Positions 1-5,569 of a DNA stretch of 7,181 nt are shown here, piece by piece. Both the position numbers and the translations under genes were made by a program. How positions within the stretch are numbered: position 1 is the stretch's first letter; each line of letters begins with the position of its first letter. The stretch lies in assembly GCA_030831445.1 (NCBI GenBank), contig JAURLB010000161.1, forward strand, positions 1-7,181, written 5' to 3'. The notes under the pieces are model-generated. The model had not been told where the DNA came from and did not search any database. It saw only the letters and a program-made list of their open reading frames with translations. This DNA is from Candidatus Nanopelagicales bacterium. GTDB taxonomy: Bacteria > Actinomycetota > Actinomycetes > S36-B12 > UBA5976.

Positions 1-264
1 GATGTTGTGCTGAAGGATTACTCTGCTTTAGACATTGCTGTAGATGTTCATGTGCGACGAGTGATGCACCGACTTGGACTGATTCCTCGTAGCGATTGGA
101 ATGATTTAGCGATTTGGAAAGCTCGAGAAATGAATCCAAAATATCCAGCTATCTTTGATTCGCTCTTTTGGAATGTTGGAAGAGATTTTTGTCATCCAAC
201 AAAACCTGAATGTCCGTCTTGCCCACTTAATAAACTTTGTGAGTTTGCTACAAGCACTTCTTAA
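1..264 (+). CDS. Endonuclease III-family (HhH-GPD) DNA glycosylase, C-terminal part
   Basis: The 5' end lies outside the window; reading is open from base 1 in frame 1 and stops at TAA (262-264), leaving 87 visible residues. Two signatures identify a base-excision repair glycosylase/AP lyase of the HhH-GPD superfamily. The first is VDVHVRRVMHRLGL, the counterpart of the catalytic-Asp segment (VDTHV.R) of endonuclease III; the Asp codon is at 43-45. The second is a C-x6-C-x2-C-x5-C cysteine set near the C-terminus (FCHPTKPECPSCPLNKLC), the classic [4Fe-4S] loop of Nth and MutY. The enzyme would excise damaged or mismatched bases from DNA in the cytoplasm. The catalytic Lys and helix-hairpin-helix are not visible, so Nth, MutY and other subfamilies cannot be separated. 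MutY is less likely because no C-terminal NUDIX-like domain follows. Its last 17 nt overlap the end of the convergent polyol-phosphate transferase gene. Confidence 0.85.
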   Translation, partial: DVVLKDYSALDIAVDVHVRRVMHRLGLIPRSDWNDLAIWKAREMNPKYPAIFDSLFWNVGRDFCHPTKPECPSCPLNKLCEFATSTS

Positions 265-1816
265 TCGCGGCAACAAACCTTCTTGTTGCATCTTCTGCTG
301 GAAAGTCGCCAAGCACGTGCACTTTCCCTTTCGCACGAACACTTGCCATTGAGTCAGTTGTGAGGAGGTCTTCGAGAGTGTCTTGGAAATTCCCAAGATC
401 CTTCCTTGCGACGTAGGCAAATGAGGCGATTGGGAAATTTTTCAGGAATGATTCATCGTCCCCGAGGTAGTTGTAAATCACCATGGGTTTTTGACTCATT
501 AAATAGTCTGCCGTAACGCTAGACACATCAGAGACGAGTGCATCGGACTCATTGAAGCACTCAAAGAGTGAGCGTTTGGTTTCAGCTAAGTCACCATATA
601 GATGCGGTTCTACACCTGAGGCCAGGTTTGCATTGGCTCGTTCGAGAACACTCTGCACTTTCTTTATGTGAGAGGTCTCTATGTCTGATTTGTACGAATA
701 GGGATGAGGTCGAAAAATGATTCGGACATTTCGCTTGACGAGTTCTTCAACTATCTCTGCGCCCACTGGAAGTGAGGAATAGTTTGAGTCGGTATACATC
801 CCTTCCCAAGTTGGCGCGTAGAGAACAGTTGGTCTCGTTACATCTTTGATATGAACTGTCGCGGTTTTCACACCTTCAAGTTGTGGTCTTCCAACAATTT
901 CAAATTGTTCGGGAGCTATCACAACGCCATTCTGAGCATAGCGATCAATACCGGCTTGACCTGCAACGAATATGCGATCGAACATTCGAGTGACTTTGCT
1001 GAAACTTGCTGACTTATCACTTTCACCGTGAAGCAACTGGATATGAGTGAGGGTACCGAATCTGACGAGTTGAGAATTCTTCTGCCCGTTATTCACATAC
1101 ACGCAAGCTTTTATGCCTTTGAGAGATTCCATCGTTGTGTCCAAAAGTGCAAGGCCTGGAATGAGCAGAATTGGCCGCTTCGTCGCCCGCTTGATGTCAT
1201 TAAAGTCTGCAGTCTTTTGGCGCATCATGATGATGAAGTTTTCTTCTACTCGCTCGAGATACGGCAACCACATTTTGACTTGGTATGAGGACGCTGGCGG
1301 TGCATCAAAGTGAAGAATGAACTTTGGTCCATACTCATTGACCGCCCTCAGCACTTGGGCTACATAGGCATCTCGTACAGATTCCAACCACACCACTATT
1401 CGTTTCACAACGAAAAACGGAATGAGTGAAAGAGCTACCAGTAAGAAATTTCCATTGCCTAATTGCAGGCGGGAGATTTCAACTGCTGGGAGTGTGTACA
1501 TGGACACCATTAAAAGTGCCGTGAGAATGAAAGCTGCTGTGGTTCGTCTTTCGGTCGCCTCAACATTGGCCTCAGGCAATTGGTAGGCAAACTTACGATT
1601 AAGTCCATAGATGCGTTTTGCATAACTGAATTGGAAATAGGCAATCCCTAGAACTTGAATCGCGAGGATGAGTAAGAGTAGGCCTGGAATTATTACCCAC
1701 AGTCCAAAGGTGAAAACGAGTGTGAGCAGGAAAATAAATCCGCGGATACCTAAACCTAGAAATCTGCTATCGACCTTAGCGTCATCTGCGAGGAGTCGAG
1801 CAAAAAGGGATTTCAA
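248..1816 (-). CDS. Membrane-anchored CDP-glycerol/CDP-ribitol-type polyol-phosphate transferase (Glyphos_transf family)
   Basis: A 522-residue protein. The C-terminal ~270 residues carry the GT-B-type motifs of the TagF/TarF/TarL family. These are a His-Gly with a following Lys (LLHGESDK, H263, G264, K268), VGRPQLE (308-314), VLYAPTWEG (331-339), RPHP (369-372) and SDVSSVTADYL (429-439), followed by KPMVIYNY. These enzymes move glycerol- or ribitol-phosphate from a CDP-polyol to a lipid-linked acceptor at the inner face of the membrane, building teichoic-acid-like or capsule polymers. The N-terminus has about four hydrophobic segments (roughly 24-43, 43-62, 93-112, 122-138), so it should be an integral membrane protein; many TagF-type enzymes are peripheral. 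The start is TTG. The only in-frame codons between it and the preceding gene's TAG are AAC and GAG, and AGGTAG upstream is a weak ribosome site. It is the last gene of a tight three-gene operon. Substrate (glycerol, ribitol or other) is not deducible. Confidence 0.87.
   Translation of the reverse strand: MKSLFARLLADDAKVDSRFLGLGIRGFIFLLTLVFTFGLWVIIPGLLLLILAIQVLGIAYFQFSYAKRIYGLNRKFAYQLPEANVEATERRTTAAFILTALLMVSMYTLPAVEISRLQLGNGNFLLVALSLIPFFVVKRIVVWLESVRDAYVAQVLRAVNEYGPKFILHFDAPPASSYQVKMWLPYLERVEENFIIMMRQKTADFNDIKRATKRPILLIPGLALLDTTMESLKGIKACVYVNNGQKNSQLVRFGTLTHIQLLHGESDKSASFSKVTRMFDRIFVAGQAGIDRYAQNGVVIAPEQFEIVGRPQLEGVKTATVHIKDVTRPTVLYAPTWEGMYTDSNYSSLPVGAEIVEELVKRNVRIIFRPHPYSYKSDIETSHIKKVQSVLERANANLASGVEPHLYGDLAETKRSLFECFNESDALVSDVSSVTADYLMSQKPMVIYNYLGDDESFLKNFPIASFAYVARKDLGNFQDTLEDLLTTDSMASVRAKGKVHVLGDFPAEDATRRFVAAIKKCL
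270..289. other. Perfect 7-bp hairpin 5 nt after the glycosylase stop
   Basis: GCAACAA (270-276) and TTGTTGC (283-289) are perfectly complementary around a 6-nt loop, starting 5 nt beyond the glycosylase TAA. It lies inside the last codons of the convergent transferase gene. The + strand sequence after it (ATCTTCTGCT) is not a proper U-tract, so it is at best a weak terminator or 3'-end stabiliser for the glycosylase mRNA. It may equally be chance within coding sequence. Confidence 0.3.
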
Positions 1817-1822
1817 CTCGTT

Positions 1823-2527
1823 CTACCTACGAACAACAATGTTTGTTGTGTCGAGTGCAAGGCCAGACTTTGATGAGGTTAACCGGATGATTTCAGCAAC
1901 ATCTTCTGGCTGCATGATGGTGCTCGGGTCTTCATCCGGTGCAAGGGTTTTTCGAAGATCTGTAGCGCAACGCCCAGGTGACAAACACACCACTTGAGTT
2001 CCAAAGTAGGCAAGTTCCTCTTTCATTACTTGGCTCATGTTGATCATTGCGGCTTTTGATGCCGAGTACGTCAGCCAGCCTGAGCGGCCATTCATCCCCG
2101 CAGTCGAAGCAATATTGATAATAGTTTCAGGAAACTTTTGCTGCATCAAAAGTCCTTGAACAATTCGAAATGGAGCATAGAGATTGACCGCGATGGTGGT
2201 ATGAAAGTCAGCCATCTTGATTTCTTGAATGGAATCAGGCTTGGTGAAACCGGCATTATTGATGATGATCTGAACCTGCTCATGCAACTTCAGGTTATCA
2301 AGTAGTGCCTCAACATCACTTTCAATTGCCAAGTCATGCTCATATTTGTGGAGATTGACCTTACGCGGATTGTCTGATGAAAGCGCATTGAATGCCTCAT
2401 CATATGCGGCTGAAGACCTCGCAACCATAATGATTGATGACACTGATTCATCTTTCTTCATGAATTCTTTAACTGTTGCAAGACCAATACCTTTGGATGC
2501 GCCAGTGATGAGCAAAGTTTTAGTCAT
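1823..2527 (-). CDS. Short-chain dehydrogenase/reductase, probable polyol-phosphate-forming reductase
   Basis: A classical SDR of 234 residues with all hallmarks: TGASKGIG cofactor loop (8-15), NNAG (90-93), catalytic N115, S141, and Y154/K158 in YSASK, then the PG...T segment (184-189). R37 after the second strand suggests NADP(H) preference. I chose the ATG at 2525-2527, which overlaps the upstream cytidylyltransferase stop by 8 nt (ATGACTAA) and puts the Rossmann loop at the usual distance from the N-terminus. A GTG at 2543-2545 would add six residues and is less likely. In Haemophilus Acs1/Bcs1 an IspD-type CDP-ribitol pyrophosphorylase is fused to an SDR ribulose-5-phosphate reductase. 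The same two activities as adjacent, coupled genes suggest this SDR makes the polyol phosphate that is then activated. Many SDR substrates are possible, so this role is inference. Its TAG is in frame with the next gene. Confidence 0.88.
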   Translation of the reverse strand: MTKTLLITGASKGIGLATVKEFMKKDESVSSIIMVARSSAAYDEAFNALSSDNPRKVNLHKYEHDLAIESDVEALLDNLKLHEQVQIIINNAGFTKPDSIQEIKMADFHTTIAVNLYAPFRIVQGLLMQQKFPETIINIASTAGMNGRSGWLTYSASKAAMINMSQVMKEELAYFGTQVVCLSPGRCATDLRKTLAPDEDPSTIMQPEDVAEIIRLTSSKSGLALDTTNIVVRR

Positions 2528-3218
2528 CGTATTCGGTTTCCCCACGCATCATGTAGTTGGCCAAAGCCAAATCAAATGGGGTTGTAATTTTGAAGTTCGA
2601 TTCAGGTCCGTTGATAAAGTGAACTGGAAGTCCTGCCTGCGCTACGAGGGTGGCGTCTTCTGTAGCAATAATGTTGTGCTCTAGCGCATAGAGATGGGCT
2701 TTCTTCAAATCTTCAGTCCAGAATTTCTGTGGTAATTGAATGTTACGAAGTTTGTCGCGCTCAAGGCTGCCTGTGATTTCTGAAGTAGAGGGTTCAACTG
2801 GAGCAACAGTAAATGGAATAGGCAAAGTCAGGCTCACATTTTTGAAATCTGAATGTGCTAGATCTTCAAAGTCTTTTGCTGACACAAATGGCCGTGCTGC
2901 TTCCACGATAAAAACCCAGTCTGTCTTCACTTGATCGAGCATCTTGGAGACAGACTCATGTCGAGTCGCACCGGCTTCAACGTATTCAACTGGCTTCGTA
3001 ATGGCGAAGTCTTTGACAATCTCTTCTACCTGCGCCTGACTACCCGCTGGGAAGTTCAGCAGTATTCGTTCAACCTCGGCAACTTTCTGCAGTGCCAAAA
3101 GGCAGTAGGCCAAAATTGGCAAACCGTTAAGTTTGATGAATTGTTTTGGTTGATTGGCTTTCGTGCGTTGACCAAATCCACCATTCAGCACAATCGCCGT
3201 GTATTGCTGAGCGGACAC
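2520..3218 (-). CDS. IspD/TarI-family cytidylyltransferase (probable CDP-polyol pyrophosphorylase)
   Basis: A 232-residue nucleotidyltransferase of the usual IspD/TarI length. It has the N-terminal CTP loop NGGFGQR (12-18) with PKQF (24-27), GATRHESV (83-90), EAARPF (106-111), R154 and QLPQ (161-164), TEDATLV (186-192) and the C-terminal SNFKITTPFDL block with K210. The family joins CTP to a sugar-alcohol phosphate (MEP for IspD, ribitol-5-phosphate for TarI), releasing pyrophosphate. The GG in the first loop resembles TarI (AGGxGxR as I recall it) more than IspD (AAGxGxR). The operon with an SDR and a polyol-phosphate transferase also favours CDP-ribitol, CDP-glycerol or a similar product over isoprenoid synthesis. 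Oddities are N12 where Ala is usual and E106 where the family has Asp. The start is GTG at 3216-3218, with AGGAG 5 nt upstream. It is the first gene of the leftward operon. Substrate is unproven. Confidence 0.85.
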   Translation of the reverse strand: MSAQQYTAIVLNGGFGQRTKANQPKQFIKLNGLPILAYCLLALQKVAEVERILLNFPAGSQAQVEEIVKDFAITKPVEYVEAGATRHESVSKMLDQVKTDWVFIVEAARPFVSAKDFEDLAHSDFKNVSLTLPIPFTVAPVEPSTSEITGSLERDKLRNIQLPQKFWTEDLKKAHLYALEHNIIATEDATLVAQAGLPVHFINGPESNFKITTPFDLALANYMMRGETEYDD

Positions 3219-3317
3219 TCATTCTCCTCTGATTTAGGTGCGTGGAGCGTGGCAATGATACCCAACCATGCCCCTTTTCCCCTTGTACACTTCCCCGATA
3301 CGCATCAAAGGTAGGTC
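3219..3317. promoter_or_regulatory. Divergent promoter region between the polyol-phosphate and sulfotransferase operons
   Basis: This 99-bp gap is the only space from which both operons can be transcribed, so promoters for both should lie here or just inside the genes. On the minus strand TATCAT (3260-3255) is a plausible -10 hexamer, placing a start near 3248, but no good -35 is found 16-18 bp upstream. On the plus strand TACACT (3286-3291) is a weaker -10 candidate. The sulfotransferase ATG is preceded by AAAGG (3307-3311). The centre (3261-3296) holds four C tracts, three of them C4, around a TGTACA palindrome (3284-3289). A regulator site or a shared promoter is possible, but no known operator is recognised. 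Confidence 0.5.
3224..3228 (-). promoter_or_regulatory. Ribosome binding site deciding the cytidylyltransferase GTG start
   Basis: On the minus strand AGGAG lies 5 nt before the GTG at 3218-3216. An ATG four bases upstream of that GTG is out of frame, so this Shine-Dalgarno sequence supports the GTG as the true start. Confidence 0.7.
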
Positions 3318-4460
3318 ATGGCGAAGCGATTAGTTGTGCACGCAGGTTTTTTCAAAACCGGCACGACCGCTTTGCAGACCAGTTTCGCTCACCACCGTGA
3401 GGAACTAGCCAGCCACAAAGTCCTCTATCCTCGTCTTGGCGCTACTGGCCAACATCGAGCCGCGTGGGCGCTTTCTGGCAGACATTGGGGCTGGGAAAAC
3501 CAAGGTGGGCAAATCACTCCCCGAACTGTTTGGGATACCACCATCAAAGAGCTCAACGCTTATGCAGATACTGCATTACTTTCCTCTGAGTTTCTAGCAG
3601 AACTCTTACCTGAACACATCGAGTCAATGAAGAGCGATATCAAAGCAGACGAAACAACAATTGTGTTTACTCTCAGACCACTTGTGAAAATGCTTGCGAG
3701 TCAATATCAGCAATCGCTCAAATATGGGATGCGACTTGATTACCTCGGATGGCTCGATCGGGTACTGAACGACAAAACCGATGCAATCCAAAATCAAACA
3801 TTTTGGCGCAGGCATCACCATCCCAAGGTTATTGAACGTTGGGTTAGCGTGTTCGGCGCAAAGAATGTTGTTGTGATTGTTGGCGACGAAACTGAGCCGG
3901 ATTTTATTTTCAAGTGCTTCAACGATGAGATCCTGCAATTAGACAAGCGAATCTTGACGCAAATTCCCGAGGTGGGACTCAACCGCTCACTCACCTGGCC
4001 GGAGATCCAGCTCCTGTATGCGATCAACAAAGAATACGACAGAGAAAAAGGGTGGGATGAATACACCACCATGGTTCGAAATGGAATATTTAGAAATCTT
4101 TCCAATACGCAAGCGAACCCTTCAGATGAACGTCTTCTCACACCTTCATGGGCAATTCAAAAGTCTCAAGCCATTGCGACAAAGTTTGTGTCACAGATTC
4201 GAGATTTAGAAGTTCGCATAGTCGGAAATCTTGATGGCATTGCCACAGCTTCGGTTCCAGAAGGCGAAAATCAACCAACCCATGGCTTGGATTTCCCTGA
4301 AGCGGCTCGAATTATCCTGATGCATTCGCAAGCCGAAATCTTGTCAGAAATTCCTTCACTTGAAATCCGACGCGAATTTGCTCGACGTCTAAAGCGAAGC
4401 GGTAATCCAATCCTGAAATTCTTTTTCACTATCTACGCAAAGGTCCGTGGAGTTCGATGA
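3318..4460 (+). CDS. Sulfotransferase family protein, first of a tandem pair
   Basis: A soluble protein of 380 residues with the two PAPS-binding elements of sulfotransferases. The 5'-phosphosulfate loop is at the very N-terminus (HAGFFKTGTTALQ, K13-T17). The 3'-phosphate site follows a beta strand (TIVFTLRPLVKMLASQY), with R120 and S128 in the usual R-x7-S spacing. An LNRSLTWPE...LL segment (221-233) matches the N-x-S-L-x3-E-x2-LL pattern I recall from bacterial members. Such enzymes transfer sulfate from PAPS to a hydroxyl or amine on a carbohydrate or lipid-linked glycan in the cytoplasm. H46 and E91 (in SSEF) are shared with the downstream paralogue and may be active-site residues. The Pro usually before the P-loop Lys is Phe12 here. 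No signal peptide or clear membrane span is seen; the C-terminus ends in a short hydrophobic-basic stretch. The start is supported by AAAGG upstream and the P-loop position. The acceptor is unknown. Confidence 0.83.
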   Translation: MAKRLVVHAGFFKTGTTALQTSFAHHREELASHKVLYPRLGATGQHRAAWALSGRHWGWENQGGQITPRTVWDTTIKELNAYADTALLSSEFLAELLPEHIESMKSDIKADETTIVFTLRPLVKMLASQYQQSLKYGMRLDYLGWLDRVLNDKTDAIQNQTFWRRHHHPKVIERWVSVFGAKNVVVIVGDETEPDFIFKCFNDEILQLDKRILTQIPEVGLNRSLTWPEIQLLYAINKEYDREKGWDEYTTMVRNGIFRNLSNTQANPSDERLLTPSWAIQKSQAIATKFVSQIRDLEVRIVGNLDGIATASVPEGENQPTHGLDFPEAARIILMHSQAEILSEIPSLEIRREFARRLKRSGNPILKFFFTIYAKVRGVR

Positions 4461-5569
4461 CCAAGAAACTCTTCGTTCATGCCGGCTTTCCAAAAACTGG
4501 CACAACCTCTCTGCAAGCTAGTTTGGCAAGCGCTCGGGAATGGCTTCAAGCGCAGGGAATTCTTTACCCAGAGTCTCGTGGAAGTGCCCAGCACTCAGCG
4601 GCTTGGGCATTAACGCAGAAAACATTCGGCTGGGAAGGCCGAGGTGGGTACCGCACACCAGAACAAGATTGGCTTGATCTCGTGAGCTCAGTGAAGTCAT
4701 CAAATGACACAGTATTGATCAGTAGCGAGTTTTTCTCTCATACAAATCAAGAACAAGTCGCCAAGTTCAAGGCTGATATGAATGTTTCGGACACAACAAT
4801 TATCTTCACGATGCGATCCCTTGCAAAAATTCTTCCATCGAGATACCAGCAATCCCTCAAGAAGGGAAACACGTGGAGTTATGACGAATGGCTCAGCGAC
4901 ATTTTGCAGCGGGATAACCCAAGTCCAACATCATTGAAGTTTGGCAACTACAGCAACATCATTTCCCGATGGGTAAATGTTTTTGGTGCAGCAAACATTG
5001 TTGTGGTAGTTGTGGATGAGAATTCACCCAATCTCATCTTTGATGCATTTCATGAAATTCTTGGTCTCATGCCAGAGACACTCGTCAAAGTTGAAGATAA
5101 AGCACTCAACCGTTCACTCACGACTGAAGAGACAGTTCTCTTGGCTTCACTGAATCATGCATTCAAAGGTCAAGGTAACTGGAAAGAGTATGTGAGATTT
5201 GTTCGTAATCAAATAGTGAAGTCGTGGTCAGGAAGACCAGCGTCCAAGGATCACTCCCGCATTCACACGCCTGAGTGGGCAGTAGATAAAGCAGTTGAAT
5301 TAGCACATAAGAACATTGAACACATTCAGAGTCTCGGCATCAAAGTCCATGGTGATTTGAATCTACTTGCATCGCGAAATGTCCTGATCGGCGACATGTC
5401 AGCCAGCACAGTAATTCCTGCAACACTTGCAAGTGAAACGCTCTTAAGTGTTCAGCGCAGATTTGAAAAACGACTTGAACGACGAGATAAGCGAATCAAG
5501 CGACTCATTGCATCGCGCCGACCACTCTACAAAGTGATACTCAGAAGACTCAGAAGAAAGAAGTCTTAG
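4457..5569 (+). CDS. Sulfotransferase family protein, second of a tandem pair
   Basis: A 370-residue paralogue of the preceding gene, apparently collinear without gaps for at least the first 130 residues (15 of the first 20 identical). The 5'-phosphosulfate loop is canonical (HAGFPKTGTTSLQ, P12, K13-T17). The 3'-phosphate site is FTMRSLAKILPSRYQQS with R120 and S128. H46, E91 in SSEF, the GWE...GG block near residue 58 and LNRSLTTEE...LL are shared with its neighbour. It should transfer sulfate from PAPS to a cytoplasmic or lipid-linked acceptor that is not identifiable from sequence. The ATG overlaps the upstream TGA as ATGA, with GGAG 4 nt before it, so the two genes are probably translationally coupled. 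The last ~45 residues are very rich in Arg and Lys and end in an LRRLRRKK tail, which may bind anionic lipid or polymer. Its TAG overlaps the rho TAA on the opposite strand. Confidence 0.85.
   Translation: MTKKLFVHAGFPKTGTTSLQASLASAREWLQAQGILYPESRGSAQHSAAWALTQKTFGWEGRGGYRTPEQDWLDLVSSVKSSNDTVLISSEFFSHTNQEQVAKFKADMNVSDTTIIFTMRSLAKILPSRYQQSLKKGNTWSYDEWLSDILQRDNPSPTSLKFGNYSNIISRWVNVFGAANIVVVVVDENSPNLIFDAFHEILGLMPETLVKVEDKALNRSLTTEETVLLASLNHAFKGQGNWKEYVRFVRNQIVKSWSGRPASKDHSRIHTPEWAVDKAVELAHKNIEHIQSLGIKVHGDLNLLASRNVLIGDMSASTVIPATLASETLLSVQRRFEKRLERRDKRIKRLIASRRPLYKVILRRLRRKKS
5539..5556 (+). repeat. Tandem 9-bp direct repeat in the sulfotransferase tail
   Basis: ACTCAGAAG occurs twice head to tail (5539-5547, 5548-5556). 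It encodes the doubled LRR-LRR of the basic C-terminus of the second sulfotransferase, consistent with a small slippage duplication. Confidence 0.7.

Noticed and set aside
106..420. 104-codon minus-strand frame across the glycosylase/transferase junction
   Set aside because: It overlaps two recognisable genes in other frames and has no recognisable domain.
2520..3218. Calling this gene ispD of the MEP isoprenoid pathway
   Set aside because: The TarI-like first loop, the altered DAxRPF motif and the operon with an SDR and a polyol-phosphate transferase fit CDP-polyol synthesis better; no ispF is adjacent. Not fully excluded.
2931..3314. 127-codon open frame on the + strand antisense to the cytidylyltransferase
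   Set aside because: It overlaps a gene with clear motifs, its translation matches no family I know, and no good ribosome site precedes it.
5545..5567. Inverted repeat AAGACT/AGTCTT with an 11-nt loop at the end of the second sulfotransferase gene as a terminator
   Set aside because: The stem is AT-rich and only 6 bp, the loop is long, and no U-tract follows.
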